Part shown: positions 29,205 through 38,011 of the stretch, in pieces | Layout: each line of letters opens with the position of its first letter | Numbering within the stretch: the stretch's first letter is position 1 | Origin: Streptomyces sp. NBC_01232 | GTDB lineage: Bacteria; Actinomycetota; Actinomycetes; Streptomycetales; Streptomycetaceae | Assembly (NCBI RefSeq): GCF_035989885.1 | Contig: NZ_CP108518.1 | Location: 6,439,001-6,503,000 of the forward strand | Reading direction: 5' to 3' | DNA: 64,000 bases | The notes under the pieces: model-generated | Database searches by the model: none | What the model was told of the DNA's origin: nothing | The model's input: only the letters and a program-made list of their open reading frames with translations | Position numbers and translations under genes: made by a program

Positions 29205-30092
29205 TCACACCCCGCTGTGCGAGGCCTCCAGCTGCCGCTCCGGCCGGTCGCCCGGCACCGGCAGGCTCGCCTCGATCTCGTCCAGGGCGCGGCGGGCCGT
29301 GGCGATCCTGGCCCGTACGTCGGGCTCCGCGCCCGGCGCCGGGGTGCGGTTCGCCTCGTCCTCCATCTCGCGTGCCTCGTCCAGGGAGTTGAGGACGACG
29401 CCGATCAGCACGTTCACCAGGACGAAGGAGGCGAGCAGCGCGTAGGAGGCGTAGTAGATGATGCTCAGCCGGGAGATCTGCAGCCCGGCGCGGACCGCGT
29501 CGGTCAGGCCGTCGAGCGTGGTCAGAAGGAAGAGCGTGAGCATCGCGCGGCCCACCGAGCCGTAGTGCCCGGGGTCGGACTCGGCGAAGCAGACCCACCC
29601 GACCATGGCGTACACGTACAGCACCAGCGCGCCGATGAACAGGAAGCTGGCGGTGCCCGGCAGGCTGCGGCCCACCGCGATCAGCAGGATGCGCAGGTGC
29701 GGCAGGAAACGGGCGGTGCGCAGGACGCGGGCGAGGCGCAGCAGCCGCAGCAGGGTGGCGTTCTCGCGGACGAGCGGGATGAAGGCGCTGGCCACGACCG
29801 CGAGGTCGAACAGGTTCCACGGGTCGCGGAAGAATGCTTTCGGCCGGTCGGCGCACGCGCCCACGCGCAGCAGGATCTCCAGGGTGAACAGGGCCAGGCA
29901 GCAGTTCTCCGCGCCCTGCAGCACGAGCCGGTACTCCGAGGCGAGCCCGCTGTACGTCTCCACCCCCATCAACGCGGCGTTGAAGAGGATCGCGCAGAAG
30001 ACGACCATCCCGAAGGCGGGGGCCTCCGTGGCCACCCGGCATCGGGCTGCCAGCTTCATCCGACCACGTCCGGCCGGCTTCGGGTCTGTCAT
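29205..30092 (-). CDS. Voltage-gated cation channel (bacterial Nav/Cav-type, 6 TM)
   Basis: A 295-residue single-repeat 6-TM channel. S1-S3 lie at about 24-46, 57-77 and 93-109. S4 (113-137) has arginines at 116, 119, 122, 125 and 128, exactly every third residue, as in true voltage sensors. S5 is about 144-168, S6 about 209-237, and a charged tail could form a coiled coil for tetramerisation. The filter region reads 'TTLDGLTD' at 191-198, whereas NaChBac-type sodium channels have T-L-E-S-W. The ATG at 30092 has a GGAGCACG ribosome site; the longer frame to 30416 was rejected. It ends 22 bases from the convergent VMAP-block gene. Confidence 0.85.
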   Translation of the reverse strand: MTDPKPAGRGRMKLAARCRVATEAPAFGMVVFCAILFNAALMGVETYSGLASEYRLVLQGAENCCLALFTLEILLRVGACADRPKAFFRDPWNLFDLAVVASAFIPLVRENATLLRLLRLARVLRTARFLPHLRILLIAVGRSLPGTASFLFIGALVLYVYAMVGWVCFAESDPGHYGSVGRAMLTLFLLTTLDGLTDAVRAGLQISRLSIIYYASYALLASFVLVNVLIGVVLNSLDEAREMEDEANRTPAPGAEPDVRARIATARRALDEIEASLPVPGDRPERQLEASHSGV

Positions 30093-30402
30093 CGTGCTCC
30101 TCGTGCTCTCGACTGCGCCGCGGGCGAAGTGGCGGCCCACCCCTCTAACGCCCCGGGGGCGATCGGGTTTCACCCCTTTCCGCCCCGCCGATGCGCCGAA
30201 CCGACCAGGATCGGGCAGGTCAGGGCGGGTGGGGGGCGCGGCCGGCCGGGACGGGATCAAGTGCGTTGAGTGAACAGTCGGTTGATCCACGGGTGGAGCG
30301 GGCCGTCGGCGCATATGCTCGCCTCGTACACCCGCACTCCGTACATCCGTACATCGTGCACGTGTGCTTCCGTACATCTCGCAGCCGTTAGGGGACCGCG
30401 CC
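30093..30402. other. Divergent intergenic region with CCGTACATC iterons
   Basis: About 310 bases between the ion-channel gene and the first exopolysaccharide gene. The left half has no obvious signal. CCGTACATC occurs at 30339-30347, 30347-30355 and 30370-30378, with a related TCGTACACC at 30324-30332. A CATATGCT element at 30312-30319 could be a -10. The iterons end 25 bases before the next start codon. Confidence 0.55.
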
Positions 30403-31002
30403 GTGAGTGTCCGCATTCAGCCTTCCTCCCAGGTCGACGAGAGCGCCGAACTCGGTGAGGGAACCACGATCTGGGATCTGGCGCAGATCCGCGAGGAAGC
30501 CCGGCTCGGGCGCGGGTGCATCGTGGGACGCGGGGCGTACGTAGGGCCCGGCGTACGGATCGGCAACCATGTGAAGCTGCAGAACTACGCACTCGTCTAC
30601 GAGCCCGCGGAGCTCGGCGACGGGGTCTTCATCGGCCCCGCGGCGGTGCTCACCAACGACTTCTACCCGCGTGCGGTCGACCCCGACGGCGCGATCAAGC
30701 GCGACGGCGACTGGGAGCCGGCCGGGGTCGTGGTCGCCGAGGGGGCCTCGCTCGGGGCCCGTTCGGTGTGCGTGGCCGGGGTGCGCGTGGGGCGCTGGGC
30801 GCTCGTGGCGGCCGGCGCCGTGGTGTCCAGGGACGTGCCGGACTTCGCGCTCGTCGCGGGTGTGCCGGCCCGGCGGATCGGCTGGGTCGGCCGGGCCGGA
30901 GTCCGGCTGGTGGAGCGCGAGGGCGAGGCGGGCACCTGGGAGTGCCCGCGCACCGGAGCGCTGCACGAGGAGAAGGACGGCACGCTCATCGAGCGAACCT
31001 GA
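30403..31002 (+). CDS. WbpD-like hexapeptide N-acetyltransferase
   Basis: A 199-residue left-handed beta-helix acyltransferase starting at GTG 30403. Repeats such as 'RLGRGCIVGRGAYVGPGVRIGNHVKLQNY' and 'GASLGARSVCVAGVRVGRWALVAAGAVV' define the helix. 'VLTNDFYPRA', 'AGVPARRIGWVGRAG' and a C-terminal 'WECPRTGALHEEKDG' segment match WbpD/WlbB, which acetylate the 3-amino group of UDP-2-acetamido-3-amino-2,3-dideoxy-glucuronic acid. The partner enzymes of that pathway (WbpA-, WbpB-, WbpE- and WbpI-like) are found elsewhere in this locus, supporting the call. It is the first gene of the plus-strand exopolysaccharide genes but is separated from the next by 430 bases. Confidence 0.78.
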   Translation: MSVRIQPSSQVDESAELGEGTTIWDLAQIREEARLGRGCIVGRGAYVGPGVRIGNHVKLQNYALVYEPAELGDGVFIGPAAVLTNDFYPRAVDPDGAIKRDGDWEPAGVVVAEGASLGARSVCVAGVRVGRWALVAAGAVVSRDVPDFALVAGVPARRIGWVGRAGVRLVEREGEAGTWECPRTGALHEEKDGTLIERT

Positions 31003-31436
31003 CGGAATGTCGGCAATTTAGGGCACCGGCATTTCCTCAAAACCACAATCAACGAACATCCGCGGGCATAACGTGTCCCTGCACACGGGATCTGAGCAGG
31101 CAACAGGCCATGTTCAGTGGGGGGTTGTGTACGACGAGGGCACCGAGGGCACTGCCATGTCCGGCGCGGGCACACCGCGCCTGCGGGCACTGCCGTTCAC
31201 GCGTGTCCCGGTCCGAGGCATCGCTGGGGGGATCCAGACGGCAGCCTTCGGACGGTTCGTGCCGGTGGCGTGACATCGCCGCGGGCGCGGACGCCGTCAT
31301 GCGCAGTCCCCCTCCACGGAGTGACGACCGCCAGGTCCGTCCGAGGAGAACGATCAGAGGGGGTAGGTGTGTTGGAGCCGTACAGCTCGGACATACGGGG
31401 TGCGGGGAGCACCAGGGGATTCGGGGTGGGGACCCG
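31003..31436 (+). other. Long leader region before the exopolysaccharide operon
   Basis: A 434-base stretch that opens with a relatively AT-rich segment (about 31010-31075), a likely promoter zone for the 31437 operon. Several short frames start here without good ribosome sites. The only one with a credible site is the 23-codon frame at 31369. No terminator or recognised riboswitch was seen. Confidence 0.45.
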
Positions 31437-31440
31437 ATGA
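31369..31440 (+). CDS. Possible 23-codon leader peptide
   Basis: A GTG at 31369, six bases after an AGAGGGGG ribosome-like site, opens a 23-codon frame reading VLEPYSSDIRGAGSTRGFG plus four residues. Its stop TGA overlaps the ATG of the next gene (ATGA), as in coupled genes. It could be a leader peptide that couples translation to the 31437 gene, or chance. No homology is recognised. Confidence 0.35.
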   Translation: MLEPYSSDIRGAGSTRGFGVGTR

Positions 31441-32606
31441 CCATCACACGATTAGCGGCACTGGCCGACGAGGACGCGTCACTGCACGCCCTCGCCGAGC
31501 GGCTGCTCGCGCTGGCCGAGGCAGGGCTTCCCGCGATGTACCTGCCGGAGGCCGAGAACTTCGTGTTCACCAGGGCGGGAGTCATCTCGCCCGACGGCGC
31601 CCGCGGCCTGGAGCAGCGGGGAACGAGCACCCGGTACGCGGCCATCACCGCACTGGGCGCCCGCTTCCTGCCCGAGGACCGGCAGCGCGCGCTGTTCGGC
31701 GGGCGCTCCGCCGCCGAGTTCACGGGCGTGCTCGTGGACCGGCTCGCGGGGGTGGTGAACCTCGGCGACGCGGCGCTCATCGCCTGGGCCGCCGCGGAGA
31801 CCGGACATCCGAAACTGTCCGACGCGCTCGACCGGGTGGCCGCGCTGGACGTACCGGGCCGGCCGCAGTACACGGTCGAGGCGGCCTGGGTGCTCTCCGC
31901 CCTCACGGCCGCGCGCGCCGTGGTGGACGTGGAGGAGCGCCTCGCGGCAGCCCGGAAGCGGCTGCTGGCGGCGAGGGTCGGCGACAGCCCGCTCTTCCCG
32001 CACGCCACCGCGCCCGGACTGGTCCCCGGCTACCGGTCCCACGTGGCCTGTTTCGCCGACCAGACCTATCCGCTGCAGGCACTGGCCCGGCTGCACGCGA
32101 GCGGCGACGACCTCGAGGCCCTCGCGGCCGCCGACGCCTGCGCCGCCCGCATCTGCGACCTGCAGGGCGACGGCGGACAGTGGTGGTGGCACTACGACGC
32201 CCGCGAGGGCGGCGTGATCGAGGGCTACCCGGTCTACAGCGTCCACCAGCACGCGATGGCCCCCACCGCCCTGTTCGACGTGGCCGAGGCCGGCGGTACG
32301 GACTTCGGCGCGGCCATCCGCCGCGGGCTGCGCTGGATGACCGACGTGCCCGAACTCGCCGGGCCCTTCGGGACCCCGCGGGAGCCGATGATCCGTGAGG
32401 ACTTCGGCGTCACCTGGCGCAAGGTCTACCGCGGCGACCCGAAGAAGGCCGTCCGGGCCGCCCGCGGGCTCACCACCCGCGTCGCCCCGCACGCCCGGCT
32501 CGCACCGCTCGACCGGATCTTCCGCCCCGGCGCGGTGGACCGCGAGTGCCGTCCGTACGAGTTCGGCTGGATGCTCTTCGCCTGGCTCGGGGGACCCCAG
32601 AGATGA
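31437..32606 (+). CDS. Helical-toroid-like conserved protein of the exopolysaccharide locus
   Basis: A 389-residue soluble protein without signal peptide. It is mostly helical, with paired helices and aromatic-rich loops such as 'GQWWWHYDAREGG', 'GYPVYSVHQHAMAPTAL' and 'CRPYEFGWMLFAW'. This recalls alpha/alpha-toroid folds of glycan-active enzymes or terpenoid cyclases, but no family signature was recognised. The ATG at 31437 overlaps a short upstream frame, and the stop overlaps the WecG/TagA-like start (ATGA), so it is the first large gene of a coupled operon making surface polysaccharide. A role in glycan modification or handling is inferred from context only. Confidence 0.65.
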   Translation: MTITRLAALADEDASLHALAERLLALAEAGLPAMYLPEAENFVFTRAGVISPDGARGLEQRGTSTRYAAITALGARFLPEDRQRALFGGRSAAEFTGVLVDRLAGVVNLGDAALIAWAAAETGHPKLSDALDRVAALDVPGRPQYTVEAAWVLSALTAARAVVDVEERLAAARKRLLAARVGDSPLFPHATAPGLVPGYRSHVACFADQTYPLQALARLHASGDDLEALAAADACAARICDLQGDGGQWWWHYDAREGGVIEGYPVYSVHQHAMAPTALFDVAEAGGTDFGAAIRRGLRWMTDVPELAGPFGTPREPMIREDFGVTWRKVYRGDPKKAVRAARGLTTRVAPHARLAPLDRIFRPGAVDRECRPYEFGWMLFAWLGGPQR

Positions 32607-33373
32607 CACGACGACAGTCCCTCTTCGGGGTCCCGCTGGACCCGCTGACCATGGACGAGACCGTGCAGCGCTGCCTCGACGCGGTGCGCCGCGGCGAGCA
32701 GATCGAGATCGGCATGGTCAACGCCGCCAAGCTGGTCAACATGCGCCGCGACCCCCTCCTCGCCGAGGCGGTCGCCGGCTGCGACCTCGTGCTGGCCGAC
32801 GGCCAGGCCGTGGTCTGGGCCGGCCGGGTGCTGGGCGTGCGGCTGCCCGAACGGGTCGCGGGCATCGACCTGTTCATGCGGCTGCTCGCCGCCGCCGAGG
32901 TGGCGGACATCCCCGTCTACCTGCTCGGGGCCCAGGAGGACGTCCTGGAGATGATGCTCGGGCAGATCTCCGAGCGCTTCCCGAAGCTCCGGGTGGCCGG
33001 AAGCCGCAACGGCTACTTCGGCGACGGCGACCAGGAGTCGATCGCGGACGCCATCGCCGACAGCGAAGCGCGGCTGCTGTTCCTCGGCATGACCTCGCCC
33101 AAGAAGGAGATCTTCACCGCCGGCTACGGCAAGCGCACCGGCGCCCACGTCGTCCACGGAGTGGGCGGCTCCTTCGACATCCTCGCCGGCATCACCAAGC
33201 GGGCCCCCCTGGTCTGGCAGCGGATGGGACTCGAATGGTTCTACCGCACCCTCCAGGAGCCGCGCCGACTCGGCAGGCGCTACCTCACCACCAACGCCGC
33301 CTTCCTCGTCATGACGGTCCGGGAACTCATCCGCCGCACACCGTCCGCCCCTTCCGCGAACAGGAGTTACTGA
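32603..33373 (+). CDS. WecG/TagA/CpsF-family glycosyltransferase
   Basis: A 256-residue GT26-family enzyme. Family stretches include 'IGMVNAAKLVNMRRDPLL', 'LADGQAVVWAGRVLG', 'VYLLGAQEDVLEMM', 'LLFLGMTSPKKEIF' and 'VHGVGGSFDILAG'. GT26 enzymes transfer N-acetylmannosamine or its uronic acid (TagA, WecG) to a lipid-linked GlcNAc. The next two genes encode a UDP-HexNAc dehydrogenase and a UDP-GlcNAc 2-epimerase, just the donor-making enzymes WecG needs in enterobacterial common antigen synthesis. The ATG at 32603 overlaps the previous stop, and its own stop overlaps the next start (TGATG). Confidence 0.9.
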   Translation: MTRRQSLFGVPLDPLTMDETVQRCLDAVRRGEQIEIGMVNAAKLVNMRRDPLLAEAVAGCDLVLADGQAVVWAGRVLGVRLPERVAGIDLFMRLLAAAEVADIPVYLLGAQEDVLEMMLGQISERFPKLRVAGSRNGYFGDGDQESIADAIADSEARLLFLGMTSPKKEIFTAGYGKRTGAHVVHGVGGSFDILAGITKRAPLVWQRMGLEWFYRTLQEPRRLGRRYLTTNAAFLVMTVRELIRRTPSAPSANRSY

Positions 33374-34629
33374 TGCGCGTCGTCGTCGTGGGACAGGGAT
33401 ACGTCGGACTGCCGCTGGCCATCCGGGCCGCCGAGGTCGGACACCAGGTGATCGGTTACGACGTGGACTCCCGGCGGGTCAAGAGCCTCGCCGCCGGTGA
33501 GTCGTACGTGGAGGACGTCTCCTCCGAACGGCTGGCCCGCGCGCTGGCGCGCGGCACCTACCGCGCCAGCGAACTGGCCCGGGACTGCGGCGGCTTCGAC
33601 GTCGCGGTCGTCACCGTCCCGACGCCCTTACAGGACGGGGCTCCCGACCTGCGCTACATCGAGGAGTCGGCGCACACCCTGGCCCGCTTCCTGCGCCCGG
33701 GTGCCACCGTGATCCTGGAGTCCACCACCTACCCGGGCACCACCGAGGAGCTGTTCGCACCGATCCTGGAGGACGGCTCCGGGCTCACCGCGGGCGAGGA
33801 CTTCCACCTCGGCTACAGCCCCGAACGCATCGACCCGGGCAACACCGTCTGGGGCTTCCAGCAGACCCCCAAGGTGGTCTCCGGCGTCGACGCCCGTTCG
33901 CTGAAGGCCGTCGAGGCCTTCTACGGGGACCTCGTCGACACCACCGTGCCGGTGCGCTCCCCCAAGGAGGCCGAGCTGGCCAAACTGCTGGAGAACACCT
34001 TCCGCCACGTGAACATCGCCCTCGTCAACGAGATCGCGATGTTCGCCCGCCACCTGGACATCGACGTCTGGCAGGCCATCGAGGCGGCGTCCAGCAAGCC
34101 CTTCGGCTTCATGAAGTTCACCCCCGGCCCGGGCGTCGGCGGCCACTGCCTGCCGATCGACCCCTCCTACCTCAACTGGCGGGTGCAGCGCGAGCTCGGC
34201 CAGAACTTCCGCTTCGTCGAACTCGCCAACGACATCAACAACCACATGCCCGAGTACGTGACGCGCCGCGTGATCGACGCGCTCAACGCCAAACGCCGCT
34301 CGGTCAACGGCTCCAAGGTCCTGCTGCTGGGCCTCGCCTACAAGAAGAACACCGGCGACGCCCGGGAGTCGCCCGCCGTCCGCATCGCCCAGCTGCTCCT
34401 CGACATGGGGGCCAAGGTCCGCGCGGCCGACCCCCACGTGGTGGAGAGCATCAAGGTCGACGCCCGCCTGGTGCGGGTCGAGCCGACCCGCAAGGAGCTG
34501 GCGGCCGCCGACGTGGTCGTCCTGCTCACCGACCACGACTCCTTCGACTACCAGATGGTCACCGAGCACGCCTCCTACGTACTCGACTGCCGCAACCGGG
34601 TCTCCGGACCCACCGTGGAGGTGCTCTGA
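33373..34629 (+). CDS. UDP-N-acetylhexosamine 6-dehydrogenase (WbpA/WecC-like)
   Basis: A 418-residue UDP-sugar dehydrogenase. It has the NAD motif 'VVVVGQGYVGLPLA', central-domain 'PKEAELAKLLENTFRHVNIA', catalytic Cys259 in 'GPGVGGHCLPIDPSYL', and C-terminal 'LLLGLAYKKNTGDARESPA'. Length and motifs match the branch oxidising UDP-GlcNAc or UDP-ManNAc to the uronic acid. Whether it acts before (WbpA) or after (WecC) the 2-epimerase cannot be told from the sequence. It is located between the WecG-like and epimerase genes in a coupled run. Confidence 0.92.
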   Translation: MRVVVVGQGYVGLPLAIRAAEVGHQVIGYDVDSRRVKSLAAGESYVEDVSSERLARALARGTYRASELARDCGGFDVAVVTVPTPLQDGAPDLRYIEESAHTLARFLRPGATVILESTTYPGTTEELFAPILEDGSGLTAGEDFHLGYSPERIDPGNTVWGFQQTPKVVSGVDARSLKAVEAFYGDLVDTTVPVRSPKEAELAKLLENTFRHVNIALVNEIAMFARHLDIDVWQAIEAASSKPFGFMKFTPGPGVGGHCLPIDPSYLNWRVQRELGQNFRFVELANDINNHMPEYVTRRVIDALNAKRRSVNGSKVLLLGLAYKKNTGDARESPAVRIAQLLLDMGAKVRAADPHVVESIKVDARLVRVEPTRKELAAADVVVLLTDHDSFDYQMVTEHASYVLDCRNRVSGPTVEVL

Positions 34630-34633
34630 CCCC

Positions 34634-35776
34634 GTGACCAGAATCGTCTGCGTGGCCGGCGCCCGGCCCAACTACATGAAGATCAAACCGGTGATGGACG
34701 CACTGGAGCGCCGCGGCGCCGAGGTGATCCTCGTCCACACCGGACAGCACTACGACGCGTCCATGAACGACGTGTTCTTCCGCGACCTCGGCATCCGGCC
34801 GCCCGACCGGTACCTGGGGGCCGGATCCGGCAGCCACGCCCAGCAGACCGGCCGGGTGATGGCCGCCTTCGAGCCGCTGATCGACGAACTGGCCCCGGAC
34901 GCCGTCGTGGTGGTCGGCGACATCAACTCCACCCTGGCCTGCGCCCTGGTCACCGCGAAGGCCGGCCCGCTGCTGGCCCACGTGGAGGCCGGGCTGCGCA
35001 GCCGGGACTGGAGCATGCCCGAGGAGGTCAACCGGGTCGCCACCGACCGGCTCAGCGACTACCTGCTGGCGCCCTCGCCCGACGCCGCCGTGAACCTGCG
35101 GGCGGAGGGCTACCGCGAGGACCAGATCCACGTCGTCGGCAACGTCATGATCGACACCCTCCTCGCCAACCTGGACCGGGCCAGGCAGTCCGACGTCCTC
35201 GACCGGTACGGGCTCACCCGCGGCGGATACGGCCTGGTCACCCTGCACCGGCCGGCCAACGTGGACGACCCCGGGGCGCTGCGCGGCCTGCTCAAGGCCC
35301 TGGGCGAGATCGCCGACCGCTGTCCGCTGCTGCTGCCCGTGCACCCGCGGGCCGCCGAGCGGCTGGCCGAACTGGGCGTACCCGGCGGCATCCGGCTGGT
35401 CCCGGCCGCCGGATACCTCGACTTCATCGCGCTGCAGGACTCCGCCCGCGTGGTGCTCACCGACTCGGGCGGCATCCAGGAAGAGACCACCGCGCTCGGG
35501 GTGCCCTGCGTGACCCTGCGGGAGAACACGGAGCGCCCCATCACCGTCGAGGAGGGCACGAACGTGCTGGCGGGCACGGACCCGGAGCGCATCACGGCCA
35601 CCGTGAACCGGGTCCTCGAGCATCCGCCCGCGCCGCGCTGCCCCGCACTCTGGGACGGCCGGGCGAGCGAGCGCATCGCCGCGGTCCTGCTCGACGGCCC
35701 GCCCGCGCACACCCGGCCGCGCCCGACCGACCTCGTCCCGCGCGAGGCGGCCACCGAACGACAGCACGTGCTGTAA
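34634..35776 (+). CDS. wecB: UDP-N-acetylglucosamine 2-epimerase (non-hydrolysing)
   Basis: A 380-residue WecB/WbpI-family epimerase with 'GARPNYMKIKPVM', 'VLVHTGQHYD', 'HVEAGLRSRDWSMPEEVNR' and the UDP-binding 'TDSGGIQEETTALGVPCVTLRENTERP'. It inverts C-2 of UDP-GlcNAc or, as in WbpI, of the 2,3-diacetamido uronic acid. It starts at GTG 34634, four bases after the dehydrogenase stop. The symbol is used in the broad family sense; the exact substrate is open. Confidence 0.92.
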   Translation: MTRIVCVAGARPNYMKIKPVMDALERRGAEVILVHTGQHYDASMNDVFFRDLGIRPPDRYLGAGSGSHAQQTGRVMAAFEPLIDELAPDAVVVVGDINSTLACALVTAKAGPLLAHVEAGLRSRDWSMPEEVNRVATDRLSDYLLAPSPDAAVNLRAEGYREDQIHVVGNVMIDTLLANLDRARQSDVLDRYGLTRGGYGLVTLHRPANVDDPGALRGLLKALGEIADRCPLLLPVHPRAAERLAELGVPGGIRLVPAAGYLDFIALQDSARVVLTDSGGIQEETTALGVPCVTLRENTERPITVEEGTNVLAGTDPERITATVNRVLEHPPAPRCPALWDGRASERIAAVLLDGPPAHTRPRPTDLVPREAATERQHVL

Positions 35777-35798
35777 ACGCAAGGCGAAGGGGAAGACC

Positions 35799-36557
35799 AT
35801 GGATCTCGCGGAGATCTGGCGGGTCATGCGCAGACGCTGGTACGTGCTGCTGCCCGGACTGCTGATCACGGCGGCGCTCACCGCCGGCGTGTACCTGCTG
35901 GTGCCGGTGGAGTACCGGTCGCAGAGCACGGTGACCCTGCTGAACTCGAAGAAGGCCACGGTGGCCTTCGACGGCAACCCCTTCCTGAGCACGCAGGCCT
36001 CGCTCACCGGGATGGCCGACGGCCTGGCCCGCAACCTCAACTCCGACGACGCCAAGGCCGACCTCAAGTCCCTCGGCCTCACCGGGGTGCACGAGGCGAA
36101 GATCGCCGACAACGCGCTGGGCCCCTACATGTGGCTCAGCGTCGAGGGGACCGATCCGGCCGCGGTGCTGAAGTCGGACGAGATCCTCACCACCTACGCC
36201 GAGAAGCGGCTGCTGGAGTTCCAGACCCAGCAGTCGGTGACGCCCGACGCCATGATCCGGATGGCGACGATCGTGCCCCCGCAGAAGCCGGAGGCGCAGA
36301 CCAAGGCCAGGCTCCAGTTCCTGGTCATGGCGGGTGCGCTGGGCTTCGTACTCAGCCTGGTGGCGACCTTCTTCGTGGAGGCCCGCAAGCGCAGGCGGTC
36401 CTCGCCCGGCAGGCACCGGCCCGCCCCCGGCGAGGGCGTCGAGGGCGGTGAACCGGCCGCGGACGGCGTCGGCGACCCGACGGCCACCCTGCGCATGACC
36501 GTCGCCCAGCCGGCCGGCTCCGGCGCGGCCGGCTCCCGTACGCCCGGATCGCCGTGA
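35799..36557 (+). CDS. Wzz/YveK-type chain-length determinant
   Basis: A 252-residue membrane protein with TM1 at about 12-33 ('RRWYVLLPGLLITAALTAGVYL'), an extracytoplasmic domain and TM2 at about 167-190, then a disordered, charged cytoplasmic tail. This is the layout of polysaccharide copolymerases. There is no ATP-binding tyrosine-kinase domain, unlike Wzc. The ATG at 35799 has a GAAGGGGAAG site. It probably controls chain length of the exported polymer together with the Wzy-like protein encoded further on. The stop overlaps the flippase start (GTGA). Confidence 0.82.
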   Translation: MDLAEIWRVMRRRWYVLLPGLLITAALTAGVYLLVPVEYRSQSTVTLLNSKKATVAFDGNPFLSTQASLTGMADGLARNLNSDDAKADLKSLGLTGVHEAKIADNALGPYMWLSVEGTDPAAVLKSDEILTTYAEKRLLEFQTQQSVTPDAMIRMATIVPPQKPEAQTKARLQFLVMAGALGFVLSLVATFFVEARKRRRSSPGRHRPAPGEGVEGGEPAADGVGDPTATLRMTVAQPAGSGAAGSRTPGSP

Positions 36558-38005
36558 CCGGCCCCGCGGCGGACACCGAGAGCACCACCCCGGCGGCGCC
36601 CTCGCTGGGGCGCAAGGTCGGCTCCGCGGCCAAGTGGAGCCTCATCAACACCGTGGTCATGCGCCTCGGCAACTTCGCGACCGGCATCATCCTGGCCCGC
36701 TTCTTCCTCGGGCCCGAGGCCTGGGGCGTGTACGGCATCGCCCAGACCGTCCTGCTCGTCCTCCTCTCGGCGAACGAACTCGGCGTCTCGCTGGCCATCG
36801 TGCGCTGGGAGGGCGACCCGCGCCGCTTCGCCCCGACCGTCCTCACCCTCAGCGCCGCCTCCAGCTGCCTGCTGTACGCCGTGCTGTTCGCGGTGGCCCC
36901 CGCGGTGGCCGAGGTGCTCGGCTCGCCCGAGGCCTCCGGCGTCCTGCGGGTGATGTGCCTGTGCGTCATCCTCGACGGGCTCTCCCAGGTCCCCGCCGGC
37001 TTCCTCACCCGGGAGTTCGCGCAGGGCAGGCGGATGGCCGTCGACGGCCTCAACTTCGTGCTCAGCACCGCAGTCACCCTGCTGCTCGCCATCGACGGCT
37101 GGGGCGCGATGAGCTTCGCCTGGGGCTCCGTGGTGGGGAACGTGGCCGCGCTCATCGGCTGCTGCATCGCCGCGCCCGGCACCCTGAAGTTCGGCTGGGA
37201 CCGGGAACAGGCCCGCGCACTGCTCCGGTTCGGGCTCCCGCTCGCCGGAGCCAGCATGCTCGCCCTCGGCGTGGTCAACGTGGACACCATGGTGGTCGGA
37301 TCGGTCCTGGACCCCCTGGCCCTCGGCTTCTACGTGCTCGCCTTCAACATCTCCGGCTGGCCCGTACGCATCATCTCCGAAGCCGCCCGCCGGGTCTCCT
37401 TCGCGGGCTTCTCCCGGCTGGCCGACTCCCCGCAGGCGCTGGCCGCCGGATTCAGCCGGGCGCTCGGCGTCGTGATGGCGGGCACCGTACCGATCTGCGT
37501 CCTGCTCGCCGCACTCGCGGCCCCCGTCGTGGAGCTCGTCTACGGTGAACGCTGGCTGCCCGCCGCCCGCGCCCTGCCCTGGCTGATGGCCCTCGGTCTG
37601 GTCCGCATCGGCTGCGAACTCGCCTACGACTGCCTGGTGGCCATCGGCCGGCGCCGCTCGCTCATCGGCGTCCAGGGACTCTGGCTGATCATCCTGATCC
37701 CCGTCCTCGTGATCGGTGCCCGCGGCGGCGGGATCGTCGGGGTGGCCCAGGGGCACGTGCTGGTCGCCGGAGTCGTCGTGGTCCCGGTGTTCCTCCTCGC
37801 CCTGCACCGCGGGGGAATCCGTCTGGGCACCGTCGCCCGGGCCTGCGCCTGGCCGCTCCTCGGCGGCGTCGTGATGGCCGCCGTACTCCTCCTCCTGGAG
37901 CGGTACCTGGGCGACAGCGTGCTCGCGCTCCTGGCCACCGGAGCCGCCGGCACCCTCTGCTACGTCCTGTGCGTCCTGCCCGGCCGCGCATTACTCAAGG
38001 GATAG
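36554..38005 (+). CDS. Wzx-type polysaccharide flippase (MATE/MOP superfamily)
   Basis: A 483-residue protein with about 12-14 hydrophobic segments, starting at GTG 36554. The N-terminal 'KVGSAAKWSLINTVVMRLGNFATGIILARFFLGPEAWGVYG' pattern is typical of the lipopolysaccharide/teichuronic-acid export proteins (RfbX/TuaB-like). It is expected to flip undecaprenyl-linked repeat units across the membrane. It is coupled to the upstream Wzz-like gene and followed six bases later by a beta-helix protein gene. Confidence 0.88.
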   Translation: MTGPAADTESTTPAAPSLGRKVGSAAKWSLINTVVMRLGNFATGIILARFFLGPEAWGVYGIAQTVLLVLLSANELGVSLAIVRWEGDPRRFAPTVLTLSAASSCLLYAVLFAVAPAVAEVLGSPEASGVLRVMCLCVILDGLSQVPAGFLTREFAQGRRMAVDGLNFVLSTAVTLLLAIDGWGAMSFAWGSVVGNVAALIGCCIAAPGTLKFGWDREQARALLRFGLPLAGASMLALGVVNVDTMVVGSVLDPLALGFYVLAFNISGWPVRIISEAARRVSFAGFSRLADSPQALAAGFSRALGVVMAGTVPICVLLAALAAPVVELVYGERWLPAARALPWLMALGLVRIGCELAYDCLVAIGRRRSLIGVQGLWLIILIPVLVIGARGGGIVGVAQGHVLVAGVVVVPVFLLALHRGGIRLGTVARACAWPLLGGVVMAAVLLLLERYLGDSVLALLATGAAGTLCYVLCVLPGRALLKG

Positions 38006-38011
38006 GCAGCC

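Noticed and set aside
29205..30092. Counting the ion channel as part of the VMAP system
   Set aside because: It is convergent, has its own upstream region and ion channels are not established partners of these systems; adjacency alone is not enough.
31073..31273. A 66-codon frame in the exopolysaccharide leader
   Set aside because: No convincing ribosome site and no recognisable features; noted only as part of the leader region.
30516..31436. The 696-codon frame that extends the 31437 gene upstream
   Set aside because: The extension is an out-of-frame reading of the WbpD-like gene; the ATGA junction and family-free N-terminus favour 31437.
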